From DATHWB01 sp035460965 (lineage in GTDB: Bacteria > Actinomycetota > Acidimicrobiia > Spongiisociales > ZC4RG35): 21,215 nt of DNA. The DNA lies in the NCBI GenBank assembly GCA_035460965.1, contig DATHWB010000137.1, positions 1 through 21,215 of the forward strand. Direction: 5' to 3'. Position numbers and translations under genes: made by a program. A model generated the notes under the pieces. The model ran no database searches, was not told the origin of the DNA, and saw only the letters and a list, made by a program, of their open reading frames with translations. Below are positions 13,462 through 20,906 of the stretch, piece by piece (the first letter of the stretch is position 1; each line of letters opens with the position of its first letter).

Positions 13462-13481
13462 ACTGATCTCATCAGGAAGTT
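13461..13481. promoter_or_regulatory. Dyad upstream of the LysR gene, possible operator
   Basis: The perfect core CTGATctcATCAG (13463-13475) is extended by AACT on the left and AGTT on the right. It touches the -10 hexamer and lies between the expected -10 and -35, as autorepression by a LysR protein would need. Confidence 0.45.
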
Positions 13482-13543
13482 TCGCTGGACCTGAATGATG
13501 GATTGGCAGATGATGGCGGGACTCAACCAGAATTGGAATCCCG

Positions 13544-13729
13544 ATGTCCCCCATCGTCGACCATCGCTCCGGTTCGCCCGAGATCGTACCCGGTTCCTCG
13601 GTGGTCTCGTCGCACGCCACGAGCGAAGGCCTCATCATCTACTACCGCAAGGAAGACGGCACCCTCGGCGTCGTCCTCGAGCCGCGGCCGGTGATGCCGA
13701 AGCAGGTCATCCTCGATCGCAGCGCATGA
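13544..13729 (+). CDS. Small protein of unknown function (61 residues)
   Basis: ATG at 13544 to TGA at 13729. The stop overlaps the start of the YczE-type gene (ATGA), so the two are translationally coupled. The second half (GLIIYYRKEDGTLGVVLEPR) alternates charged and hydrophobic residues like a beta hairpin; there is no signal peptide or membrane segment. The ribosome site is weak (GGAAT). A possible promoter (TTGGCA at 13503-13508 and CAGAAT at 13528-13533) has a spacer of 19 bases, so is doubtful. Coupling and the ordinary codon pattern support it as real. No function was recognised. Confidence 0.6.
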   Translation: MSPIVDHRSGSPEIVPGSSVVSSHATSEGLIIYYRKEDGTLGVVLEPRPVMPKQVILDRSA

Positions 13730-14355
13730 GCTACAACCGCTTGGGGGGCATGTTCATCCGTGCTCCCTGGGCGGTGGTCCGTGCCCGGTTCCCGCGCCTG
13801 CTCTTCGGGCTGTTCCTCTTCGGAGCGGGCAGCGCGCTGCAGGTGCAGGCGGGTCTCGGACTCTCCCCCTGGGAAGTCCTCCACCAGGGGATCTCGACAC
13901 GAACTCCTCTCACCATCGGGATCGCCAGCGTCCTCGTCGGACTGACGGTTCTTCTCCTCTGGATCCCGCTCCGACAGCCGCTGGGGATCGGGACCATCAG
14001 CAACGCCGTGTTCATCGGGCTGTTCATCGACCTTGTGCTCGCACTGGTCCCGGCACCGGACGGACTGATACTCAGATGGCTGTTCCTGATCGGCGGCATC
14101 GTCCTCGTCGGAATCGGGAGTGGGTTCTACATCGGTGTCCATTTGGGTCCCGGACCCCGGGACGGGTTGATGACCGGGATCGCCCGCCGGGGCCCGTCGC
14201 TGCGGCTGGCCCGGACCGCCGTGGAGGGATCGGCCCTGGCCGGGGGTTGGTTGCTGGGGGGAACGGTCGGCATCGGAACGGTGCTGTTCACCCTGGGCAT
14301 CGGCCCGCTCGTCCAGTTCTTCCTCCCACGACTGGAAGTCTCCGCTCAGAGCTGA
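13726..14355 (+). CDS. YczE/YitT-like integral membrane protein
   Basis: A 209-residue membrane protein. LLFGLFLFGAGSALQVQAGL is followed by GLSPWEVLHQGISTRTPLTI, the hallmark of the YczE family (GxxPWxVxxxG); HLGPGPRDGLMTGI (about 142-155) is the second family motif, and TVGIGTVLFTLGIGPLVQFF closes the protein. Five hydrophobic segments are visible. YczE-like proteins are widespread and poorly characterised; in Bacillus one is needed for surfactin-type antibiotic production. The start overlaps the stop of the 61-residue ORF. Confidence 0.85.
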   Translation: MSYNRLGGMFIRAPWAVVRARFPRLLFGLFLFGAGSALQVQAGLGLSPWEVLHQGISTRTPLTIGIASVLVGLTVLLLWIPLRQPLGIGTISNAVFIGLFIDLVLALVPAPDGLILRWLFLIGGIVLVGIGSGFYIGVHLGPGPRDGLMTGIARRGPSLRLARTAVEGSALAGGWLLGGTVGIGTVLFTLGIGPLVQFFLPRLEVSAQS

Positions 14356-14366
14356 ACGTCCGCTGG

Positions 14367-14372
14367 TAGAAA
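14367..14372 (+). promoter_or_regulatory. Possible -10 element, leaderless, for the LigD-type polymerase
   Basis: TAGAAA ends 7 bases before the GTG at 14380. The last base deviates from TANNNT. Confidence 0.3.
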
Positions 14373-14379
14373 GCCGGGT

Positions 14380-15390
14380 GTGGCGTCTGACGAGAGCACC
14401 GTCGAAGTGGGGGGCGAGACCGTCAGGATCTCGTCGCCCGATCGCGTCGTCTTCCCCGACCGGGGATGGACGAAGATGCAGGTGGTCGAACATTTCCTCA
14501 CGGTGGCCGAGGGAGCGGCCCGCGGGATCCACGACCGTCCCACCATGCTGAAGCGATACATGCGCGGGGTGGGAGAGGACCCTGTGTACCACAAGCGGGC
14601 GGCGGCCAACACGCCGTTCAAGACCGTTCCGATGCGGTTCCCGAGCCAGCGGCCGGGCGTCATGAACGTCCCGATGGGCGAGGCCGACGTGATCCGCCTC
14701 GTCCAGCTCGGCTGCCTCGACTTTCACCCTTGGCCCGTCCGGTCGACGGACCTCGATCATCCCGACGAGCTGAGGGTCGACTTCGACCCCACGCCCGGGT
14801 TCGGTTTCGACGACGTCCGCCGAGCGGTGGGGGGCGCCAAGGAGCTCTTCGACGAACTCGGGATGACGGCGTGGCCGAAGACCTCGGGAAGCAGAGGAAT
14901 CCACGTCTACGTGCGACTCGAGCCCATCTGGGACTTCGTCCAGGTGCGCCGCGCGGTCCTGGCGTTCGCTCGCGAGCTCGAGCGGCGCATGCCCGACCTG
15001 GTGACGACCAGCTGGTGGAAGGAGGAACGGAGCGGGGTGTTCGTCGACTTCAACCAGATGGCGCCCGACAAGACGATCTCGTCCGCGTACGGGGTGCGAC
15101 CCACCGGGCTGGTCAGCGCACCGTTCCGATGGGACGAGCTGGCCGATGTCGAGCTGGAGGACTTCCCCATGGACCGCTTCGCCGGCGACAGGTACGCGGC
15201 CGTGGGTGACCTCACCCGCGGCATCGACGAGGCTCCGTGCCGTATCGACACCTTGCTGGAATGGGTGGTGCGTGATCACGAGGAGCACGGCCTGGGCGAC
15301 GCACCCTGGCCGCCCCACTATCCGAAGCAGCCCGGTGAGCCGCCGCGGGTACAGCCGTCCAAGCAACGCAGGGAGGACGATGAGTACTGA
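14380..15390 (+). CDS. LigD-type primase-polymerase (PolDom), stand-alone
   Basis: A 336-residue protein of the LigD polymerase-domain family, which fills gaps with ribonucleotides during non-homologous end joining. The catalytic acidic pair is VDFDPTPG (Asp134, Asp136), the third acidic residue Asp223 lies in VFVDFNQ, and the nucleotide-binding motif SGSRGIH is at 169-175. RVVFPDRGWTKMQVVEHF near the start is typical. No ligase or nuclease domain is attached. A separate LigC-like ligase is encoded at 18070-19098; no Ku gene is in the window. The GTG start is probably leaderless. Its end overlaps the methyltransferase gene by 11 bases. Confidence 0.92.
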   Translation: MASDESTVEVGGETVRISSPDRVVFPDRGWTKMQVVEHFLTVAEGAARGIHDRPTMLKRYMRGVGEDPVYHKRAAANTPFKTVPMRFPSQRPGVMNVPMGEADVIRLVQLGCLDFHPWPVRSTDLDHPDELRVDFDPTPGFGFDDVRRAVGGAKELFDELGMTAWPKTSGSRGIHVYVRLEPIWDFVQVRRAVLAFARELERRMPDLVTTSWWKEERSGVFVDFNQMAPDKTISSAYGVRPTGLVSAPFRWDELADVELEDFPMDRFAGDRYAAVGDLTRGIDEAPCRIDTLLEWVVRDHEEHGLGDAPWPPHYPKQPGEPPRVQPSKQRREDDEY

Positions 15391-16153
15391 GCGTCCCGAG
15401 TACGTCGAGGTCAACGTCGACACGTGGAACAGGGCCGCCCATCGGTGGGTCGAGAGCGGTGAGCGTATGTGGGCGTCAGACCCGGAGTGGGGCATCTGGG
15501 GCGTGCCCAACACGCGGCTCCCCCTGCTGCCGGAGGACATGACCGGTCTCGACGCCATCGAGCTCGGCTGCGGCACCGGATACGGTTCGGCGTGGATGAC
15601 GCGGCGAGGGGCGGCGGTCGTGGCGGTCGACCCCTCGGTCCGACAACTCGACACCGCCCGGCGCCTGGCCGGGGAGCACGGTCTGGAGATCGGCTTCGTC
15701 GAAGGCATCGCCGAGTCCGTGCCGTTTCCAGACGGCTCGTTCGACTTCGCCCTGAGCGAGTACGGGGCGGCGATCTGGGCGGATCCTCACCTCTGGATCC
15801 CGGAAGCACACCGTCTGCTCCGCCCCGGCGGCAGGTTGGCGTTCCTCGGGACCGGCTCGTGGAACGACGTCTTCACCGAGCGCAGCCTCGATGCGGTCAC
15901 GGGCGAGACGGCCGTGCGTCCGTACTTCGGACAGCATCGCATCGAGTGGGTGGGGTTGGACGACGACCCGACGATCGAGTTCAACCTGCCGATCTCCGAG
16001 TGGTTCGGGCTTCTCAGAAGAACGGGTTTCGAAGTGCTCGACTTCTTCGAGGTGCAGGCGCCGTCCGATGCGGACGGCGTGCGATTCTCGATTCCCGCCG
16101 AGTGGGCGAAGCGCTATCCGTCCGAACAGGCGTGGGTGGTCGAGAAGCGCTGA
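15380..16153 (+). CDS. Class I SAM-dependent methyltransferase
   Basis: A 257-residue Rossmann-fold methyltransferase. Motif I is ELGCGTGYGS (61-70), followed by the acidic strand end VAVDPS (81-86), AESVPFPDGSFDFALSEYGA as motif IV and HRLLRPGGRLAFLG as the post-IV strand. It belongs to the UbiE/Methyltransf_11 type; the acceptor is unknown. ATG 15380 lies inside the 3' end of the polymerase gene, with GGGAGG at 15371-15376, so the two are co-transcribed and perhaps coupled. Whether it has any part in DNA repair cannot be told from sequence. It converges on proC with a 12-base gap. Confidence 0.9.
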   Translation: MSTERPEYVEVNVDTWNRAAHRWVESGERMWASDPEWGIWGVPNTRLPLLPEDMTGLDAIELGCGTGYGSAWMTRRGAAVVAVDPSVRQLDTARRLAGEHGLEIGFVEGIAESVPFPDGSFDFALSEYGAAIWADPHLWIPEAHRLLRPGGRLAFLGTGSWNDVFTERSLDAVTGETAVRPYFGQHRIEWVGLDDDPTIEFNLPISEWFGLLRRTGFEVLDFFEVQAPSDADGVRFSIPAEWAKRYPSEQAWVVEKR

Positions 16154-16165
16154 CAGTCGCAGGGC

Positions 16166-16972
16166 TCAGGTTCCCTTTCCGAGTTCCTCGCTGCGCGCCG
16201 CCGCCGCCCTCACCGCCTCGTCGACGAGGCTCGCGAATCCGCCGCGCTCGAACGCCGAGAGTGCTGCGGCAGTGGTCCCGTTCGGGGATGTGACCCGCTG
16301 GCGGAGCGTGGCTGCGTCTGCCCCCGCTTCGGTGAGCATCCGGCCCGCCCCCAGGATCGTGCGATTCACGAGCTGCTCGGCAACCTCCGGAGACAGTCCG
16401 AGTTCGCGTGCCGAGGCCTGCATGGTCTCGGCGAGGAGGAACACGTACGCCGGACCGCTGCCCGACACGGCCGTCACGGCATCGATCTGTGACTCCGGAA
16501 CCTCGACCACGATGCCGACGGCCTGAAGAACGGCTCTGGCGGCATCGAGGTCGAGCTGGGTGGCATCGGTCCCGGCGGCGATCGCCGCAGCGCCCTCCCC
16601 GAGCAGGGCGGGCGTGTTCGGCATGGCCCTGACGACCGGAACCCCGGGGAGTCGCGACTCGTACGTCGTGGTCGGTATCCCGGCCGCCACCGAGACGATC
16701 ACCTGGCCGAGATCGACCGCGCCGGTGATTCGTTCGATGACCTCGAGCACGTGGTCGGGTTTGACCACGATCACGACCACCTTGCGTCCTGCGACGGCCG
16801 CCGCCGCATCGGCCGTCGTGAGGATGCCGAGGTCTCCTGCCAGCGCCTCCAGCTTGGAGGCGTCCGTGTCGGCGGCGGTGATGTCGGAGGGAGACCATCC
16901 GGCCCGGACCAGCCCGCGGACGATCGCCTCTCCCATCGCCCCGGCGCCGATGACGGCCACGGTCGGTTGCAT
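16166..16972 (-). CDS. proC: Pyrroline-5-carboxylate reductase
   Basis: A 268-residue ProC of normal length. It catalyses the last step of proline synthesis, the NAD(P)H reduction of 1-pyrroline-5-carboxylate. The N-terminal cofactor motif VAVIGAGAMGEAIVRGL is clear, with VVVIVVKPDHV and VVRAMPNTPALLGEGAAAI as the next conserved blocks. The C-terminal dimerisation domain shows AVSGSGPAYVFLLAETM and LRQRVTSPNGTTAAAL, which holds the substrate-binding Thr-Ser-Pro-x-Gly-Thr-Thr motif. AGGAAAGGA precedes the ATG, so this gene has a leader and a proper ribosome site; GATACT near 17000 may be its -10. Confidence 0.96.
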   Translation of the reverse strand: MQPTVAVIGAGAMGEAIVRGLVRAGWSPSDITAADTDASKLEALAGDLGILTTADAAAAVAGRKVVVIVVKPDHVLEVIERITGAVDLGQVIVSVAAGIPTTTYESRLPGVPVVRAMPNTPALLGEGAAAIAAGTDATQLDLDAARAVLQAVGIVVEVPESQIDAVTAVSGSGPAYVFLLAETMQASARELGLSPEVAEQLVNRTILGAGRMLTEAGADAATLRQRVTSPNGTTAAALSAFERGGFASLVDEAVRAAAARSEELGKGT

Positions 16973-17026
16973 CGCGGTCCTTTCCTCGCCGCCTCCCAGT
17001 ATCGCCCGGTCGGCGGCGAGGTGAGT

Positions 17027-17650
17027 TCAGACGCTCGCGGTGGCAGGGAAGGCGGAGGCGGGTGCGGCAGGAGGGCTGGAACGCCGCCGGCCGAGCCCGC
17101 CTGCCGCCAGCAGGAGGAACGCCCCGGCGATTCCGGTCGCCAGGCCGAGCCCGGCCACCGTGCCTGCCGCCAGCCGGAACGGGGCGGCCGCGATCTCGCC
17201 GTCGATCACGACGGTCGACGGTGCGACTCCGTCCTCGCCGACCACCACGAACGTCCACTGCCCGGGACGAATCTCCCAGATGAGGTCGGCGACGGCGCCC
17301 TCGCCCCGGGTCAGCCAGAACGCCTGGTCGCGCGGGTCGGCGCTGCCGGAGAGGAAGCGGTCGGCGGTGAGCCGATCGGTGATGCCGGCGAAGACGGCGG
17401 TGCCGTCCTCGGTTCTGATGCGCAGGTTGGCCGTGCCGAGATCGGGTACGAAGCGGGCCTGGTCGAAGAGCACCTCGATGTCCTCGGCGAAGATGTGTCC
17501 CTCGCTGGTGGAAACGTGGATCTCCGGGATCGTCACCTTCTCGTCCGTACCGAGCCAGGTGAAGAGGCCGACCGCCACCGCGACGAGGATGGCGGCGATG
17601 CCGAGCGTGATGGCGCCGAGGGCGCCGAGCAGGAATCTGATGATGTTCAT
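17027..17650 (-). CDS. Two-TM protein with an extracytoplasmic domain, unknown function
   Basis: A 207-residue protein with an N-terminal membrane segment (FLLGALGAITLGIAAILVAV, residues about 6-32) and a second near the C-terminus (GTVAGLGLATGIAGAFLLLA), with a proline- and alanine-rich basic tail (GRRRSSPPAAPASA). The 120 or so residues between would lie outside the cytoplasm; they alternate short strands (IRTEDGTAVFAGITD, QWTFVVVGEDG). No family was recognised. A good ribosome site (GGAAAGGA) precedes the ATG. It follows the PspC-domain gene after 26 bases and is probably co-transcribed, which suggests a role in the envelope. Confidence 0.8.
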   Translation of the reverse strand: MNIIRFLLGALGAITLGIAAILVAVAVGLFTWLGTDEKVTIPEIHVSTSEGHIFAEDIEVLFDQARFVPDLGTANLRIRTEDGTAVFAGITDRLTADRFLSGSADPRDQAFWLTRGEGAVADLIWEIRPGQWTFVVVGEDGVAPSTVVIDGEIAAAPFRLAAGTVAGLGLATGIAGAFLLLAAGGLGRRRSSPPAAPASAFPATASV

Positions 17651-17676
17651 GGCTGTGTGTTCCTTTCCGTCGCCAC

Positions 17677-17946
17677 TCAGGCGGGGTTGCCGTCGAAGAC
17701 CCGCTCGACCCAGGCGGTGGCCGGGGCCTTGGCCTGGTTGTGAGACGGCATGAGGAGGATTCCCGCGATGTAGGCGGCGACGCCAGGCCCGCCCATCAGA
17801 GCGGTGACGACGAAGCCGGCCCGGACCGCGCCGACGGGGACGTCGAGACGGTTGGCGAGTCCCTGGGCGACTCCGGCGATCACTCGACCGTCGGCGGGCC
17901 GCTCCAGGCGGGGGGGTGTGGTGTGGGTGTGGATGTCGTTGTGCAT
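17677..17946 (-). CDS. PspC domain protein
   Basis: An 89-residue protein. The PspC domain begins at RPADGRVIAGVAQGLANRLD and continues through PVGAVRAGFVVTALMGGPGV into the membrane segment AAYIAGILLMP. PspC-domain proteins take part in envelope-stress sensing. The N-terminus (HTHTTPPRL) resembles that of the small membrane protein at 5578-5904, which favours ATG 17946; a longer start at ATG 17982 is possible. It is probably co-transcribed with the two-TM protein gene after it. Confidence 0.82.
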   Translation of the reverse strand: MHNDIHTHTTPPRLERPADGRVIAGVAQGLANRLDVPVGAVRAGFVVTALMGGPGVAAYIAGILLMPSHNQAKAPATAWVERVFDGNPA

Positions 17947-18011
17947 GTCGTCACTGTGCAGGTTCTCGACGCCGGCGACCATCGGGACTCACCCTGACCC
18001 GTCCCCCACCT

Positions 18012-18030
18012 CCCTCAGGGCCCCTCAGGG
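18012..18030. repeat. Tandem short palindromes upstream of the PspC gene
   Basis: CCCTCAGGG occurs at 18012-18020 and again at 18022-18030, each a dyad around one base. They lie in the 5' region of the PspC operon and could be an operator, or part of the end of the ligase transcript. Confidence 0.4.
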
Positions 18031-18041
18031 ACCGGTCGCGT

Positions 18042-18068
18042 CGCGTACCCAGGGTTCCTGGGTACGCG
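18042..18068 (-). terminator. Perfect 12-bp hairpin after the DNA ligase gene
   Basis: CGCGTACCCAGG (18042-18053) and CCTGGGTACGCG (18057-18068) form a perfect stem around GTT, starting one base after the ligase stop codon. It probably ends the ligase transcript, although no U-tract follows. It contains ACCCAGGGTTC, which also occurs in the repeats at 3318-3412. Confidence 0.65.
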
Positions 18069-18069
18069 T

Positions 18070-19098
18070 TCATCGGACCACGTCCGTGAAGCCGGGGCCG
18101 GAGGGAAGGGAGAGTTGGGCGGTCGTGCAGTCGCGGGCGTCCTTGTCCGGCCGCCACCGGTGGAAGCGGGTGGCGTGGCGGAACCGGTTGCCCTCCAGTT
18201 GGTCGTAGCTCACCTCGACGACCACGCCCGGCTCCACCGGCGTCCAGGACAGATCCTTGCCCGCCGACCACCGACTCTCGCCCCCCGGCATCCGCACGTC
18301 TCCGGCGAACGACTCGTCGGCGCGCAGGGACTCGAACTGCCGGAAGATCTCGGCACGATTGTGATCGGAGAACCCGGAGCAGTGCCCGATGAACCCCAGC
18401 TCGCCGTTCTCGTCGTAGAGCCCGAGCAGCAGCGACCCGATCATTCCGCCGTCCTTGTGCTCCCGGTATCCGCCCACCACGCAGTCGACGGTGCGGCGAT
18501 GCTTGATCTTGGTCATCGCACGTTTGCCGTGGACGTAGGGGAGGTCCAACTCCTTCACGATGATCCCGTCACAGCCTGCGGACTCGAACTCGTCGAACCA
18601 TCGCCTGGCCTCGCTCTCGTCGCGGGTCGAGGGCGTCAGATGCCACGGATCCTCCAGCCCCTCGAACAGCTCGACCAGGCGTTCCCGCCGTTCCGCGAAC
18701 GGGGCCGCCCGCAGATCCTCGCCCCGCAGTGCCAGCAGGTCGAACCCGACCAACTGGGCGGGAATCGCCTCGGAGAGCATCGCGATCCGCGACTCGGCCG
18801 GGTGAAGTCGAAGCTGGATCGAGTCGAAGCTGGTGACGTCGTCGACCACGACCACGATCTCGCCGTCGACCACGGTGTCGGCCGGAAGCTGGTCGATCGC
18901 CGGGCGCAGCTCGGGGAAGTACCGGAGCAACGGCCGCCGGTTGCGTGAATCGATGCGCGGTTCGGGCGAGGACCAGGTGACGGATCGGAACCCGTCCCAC
19001 TTCGGTTCGTAGGCGAAACCGCTCCCCTTGGGAGTCGGCCACTTCTCGGAGGTCTTCGCCTCCATCGTCTCGATCGGTGGGTCGAAAGGCAGCGTCAT
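18070..19098 (-). CDS. ATP-dependent DNA ligase, LigC-like
   Basis: A 342-residue ligase with adenylation and OB domains only. Motif I is EPKWDGFR with the adenylated Lys33. Other motifs are VVDGEIVVVVDD (III), CDGIIVKELD (IV) and AMTKIKHRRTVDCVVGGY (V); the OB domain ends with VVVEVSYDQLEGNRFRH and FHRWRPDK. Length and order match mycobacterial LigC (about 360 residues), a backup ligase for end joining and repair. The start at ATG 19098 (MTLPFDPPIETMEAK) aligns with the usual LigC N-terminus; ATG 19110 is possible. It may work with the stand-alone LigD-type polymerase at 14380-15390. Confidence 0.93.
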   Translation of the reverse strand: MTLPFDPPIETMEAKTSEKWPTPKGSGFAYEPKWDGFRSVTWSSPEPRIDSRNRRPLLRYFPELRPAIDQLPADTVVDGEIVVVVDDVTSFDSIQLRLHPAESRIAMLSEAIPAQLVGFDLLALRGEDLRAAPFAERRERLVELFEGLEDPWHLTPSTRDESEARRWFDEFESAGCDGIIVKELDLPYVHGKRAMTKIKHRRTVDCVVGGYREHKDGGMIGSLLLGLYDENGELGFIGHCSGFSDHNRAEIFRQFESLRADESFAGDVRMPGGESRWSAGKDLSWTPVEPGVVVEVSYDQLEGNRFRHATRFHRWRPDKDARDCTTAQLSLPSGPGFTDVVR

Positions 19099-19160
19099 CG
19101 CTTCGATCATGCCACCCGGCCGGCGGTGTTGACTGTCCGGTGCTGGCATCATCGAAGGGA

Positions 19161-20270
19161 ATGGACACGAAGGACGGAACCGAAGACGCCCAGGGCGTTC
19201 GTCTGTTGGGGTCGATCCTCAAGGCGGCGGCGACCGAGTTCGGCGAGGACAAGGCGGGGAGACAGGCCGCCGCCCTCGCCTACTACACGCTGTTCTCGCT
19301 GGTCCCGCTCCTGTTCGTGGCGGTGGCAGTCACCGCCATCACGCTCGGCCCCCCTCGGGACGCCCTGCCCCTCGACCCGCGCACCGGCCAGGTCGACTGT
19401 CAGCGCGCCACGGCGATACCGCTCCCGAGCGACTCGGATCGTCCCCTCGACCGCCTCGTGGTCCAGGTCGACGACCTGGCGGGCGAGACGGTGAGCGATC
19501 CGATCCGCGTGCTGATCTGTCAGGCGCGTGAGAACGCAGGCGCCTCCCTGTCGCTCGGCCTCGCAGTTGCGGCGTTCGCCGCCTCGGGGATCTTTCTCCA
19601 GGTCCAGGGTGTCTTGAACTGGATCTTCCACGTCCCCAACGACGTGGTCAGCGGGGTGAGGTCCCTGATACGGAAGCGCCTGGTGGCGCTGGCTGCCGCG
19701 ATCGTGCTCGCCGTGCTGGTCGTCGTGCCCGTGGTGGCGGTTGGTGCCGTTCAGTTCCTGGTCGGACTTCTCCCGATCGAAGCGTCGTGGCTGACCGTTC
19801 CCATCTCCCTTACCGTGCCGCTCGTCTCGCTGGCGATGCTCGTGACGACGGTGGCCATCACCTTCCAGGCATTAACCAAGGCCCGAATCCCCTGGCGAGC
19901 GGCTCGTCGAGGAGGCGCCGCAACGGCGCTCGCATGTCTGATCGCTGCCTTCGGTGTCGGCCAATACCTCAGCGGTTTCGGGTCGGGGTCGTCGACGTTC
20001 GGGGTGCTCGGTGGGATCGCCATCCTGCTCTTCTTCTTCAATCTGATGTGGATCGTGTACCTCTTTGGTGCCGAGGTGACGAAGGTCTACGCCGACTACC
20101 TCGAGTTCGGGGACGTGGTGCCACCTCACCAGCGCGCCGAGTCTCGTTTCGCGGCTGCGGTCGAGGAGGCGGTCCGAGCCGAACACCGGACTGCACCCCC
20201 CAAGGTGGTGGACGCCAGCGTGTTCGCGTTTCTGGTGGGGCTCTTCATCGGACGGCGCAAGAACAAATGA
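19161..20270 (+). CDS. YihY/BrkB family membrane protein
   Basis: A 369-residue polytopic membrane protein. The family signature RQAAALAYYTLFSLVPLLFV (about 34-53) is clear, followed by the middle motif FLQVQGVLNWIFHVPNDV and the C-terminal LFFFNLMWIVYLFGAEVTKV (about 290-310). An insertion of about 60 hydrophilic residues after the first membrane segment (PRDALPLDPRTGQVDCQ onward) contains two cysteines. YihY proteins, once annotated as RNase BN, have no settled function; transport is suspected. AAGGGA directly precedes the ATG. It is divergent from the ligase gene, with a 62-base gap. Confidence 0.92.
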   Translation: MDTKDGTEDAQGVRLLGSILKAAATEFGEDKAGRQAAALAYYTLFSLVPLLFVAVAVTAITLGPPRDALPLDPRTGQVDCQRATAIPLPSDSDRPLDRLVVQVDDLAGETVSDPIRVLICQARENAGASLSLGLAVAAFAASGIFLQVQGVLNWIFHVPNDVVSGVRSLIRKRLVALAAAIVLAVLVVVPVVAVGAVQFLVGLLPIEASWLTVPISLTVPLVSLAMLVTTVAITFQALTKARIPWRAARRGGAATALACLIAAFGVGQYLSGFGSGSSTFGVLGGIAILLFFFNLMWIVYLFGAEVTKVYADYLEFGDVVPPHQRAESRFAAAVEEAVRAEHRTAPPKVVDASVFAFLVGLFIGRRKNK

Positions 20271-20280
20271 ATCCGGGTTG

Positions 20281-20310
20281 CCCCGAGTCGGCCTTCGGCC
20301 GGTCGAGGGG
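20281..20310 (+). terminator. Hairpin after the YihY gene
   Basis: CGGCC-TTC-GGCCG forms a tight stem within CCCC...GGGG arms (20281-20284 and 20307-20310), with G-A mismatches between. It begins 10 bases after the stop codon. There is no U-tract. Confidence 0.55.
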
Positions 20311-20333
20311 TCTGCGGATCGGACTACAGCCGA

Positions 20334-20339
20334 TAGGCT
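20334..20339 (+). promoter_or_regulatory. Possible -10 element for the acidic hypothetical gene
   Basis: TAGGCT fits TANNNT and ends 9 bases before the ATG at 20349. No ribosome site is present, so a leaderless or very short leader is likely. Confidence 0.4.
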
Positions 20340-20348
20340 GAACTCTGC

Positions 20349-20906
20349 ATGGCAATCGACATCGCCGGCTTCGTCGCCGACCTCAAAGAGCACGCAATCG
20401 AACACGGGTTCCACGTCCACGACGAGCGCCACTTCGTCGAGACCTACTCGCTCCGCCAGTCCTGGGAGATCGATGTCCATCCCGAGGAGGCCTGCAACGG
20501 TCCCATCGACCTCCATCTCTCCCTCGATGTCGACCCGCGGGTGCTCCTCGGCTTCGTCGATCACCTGGAAGGCCTCGACGACGAGTTCGCGGAACCCGAC
20601 GACGAGTGGCAGCTGAAGCTCTACTTCAACTGGGGTATCCCTCCGCTGTCGCAGCCGCCCGACCTGCTGGTGTTGGCGACCGATCTCGCGGGCATCGGCG
20701 GTACCGACATCCCGATCGAGGTGTCGGCTATCGACTCGTTCGCGGCCGTGACCGATGCCCCCGAGAGGCGGCTGCAGTTGGTCGGTACCTGCGATGTGTC
20801 CCTGGCGTCGATGATCATGGGTCGGGAGCAACTCTGCAGCCCCCTCGACCGGGCGAAGGACGTCAGTCTCTACTTGCTCGATCGGATGGCCAGCTGGATG
20901 GAGTGA
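20349..20906 (+). CDS. Acidic cytoplasmic protein of unknown function
   Basis: A 185-residue soluble protein with strong acidic bias and no signal peptide or membrane segment. The N-terminal half holds several histidines (HAIEHGFHVHDERHF) and patterned strands (QSWEIDVHPEE, PIDLHLSLDVDPRVLLGF). The C-terminal third (LVGTCDVSLASMIMGREQLC) holds both cysteines. The reading frame and base composition are like the neighbouring genes. No family was recognised. It stands alone between a terminator-like hairpin and the palindromes at 20934-20974. Confidence 0.8.
   Translation: MAIDIAGFVADLKEHAIEHGFHVHDERHFVETYSLRQSWEIDVHPEEACNGPIDLHLSLDVDPRVLLGFVDHLEGLDDEFAEPDDEWQLKLYFNWGIPPLSQPPDLLVLATDLAGIGGTDIPIEVSAIDSFAAVTDAPERRLQLVGTCDVSLASMIMGREQLCSPLDRAKDVSLYLLDRMASWME

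Noticed and set aside
13642..15708. A 688-codon open frame on the minus strand
   Set aside because: It lies opposite the YczE and LigD-type polymerase genes, both with clear motifs, and has only low-complexity Arg/His/Asp/Pro content.
19129..19152. TTGACT and CATCAT as a promoter for the YihY gene
   Set aside because: The spacer is 12 bases, too short for a sigma-70 promoter.
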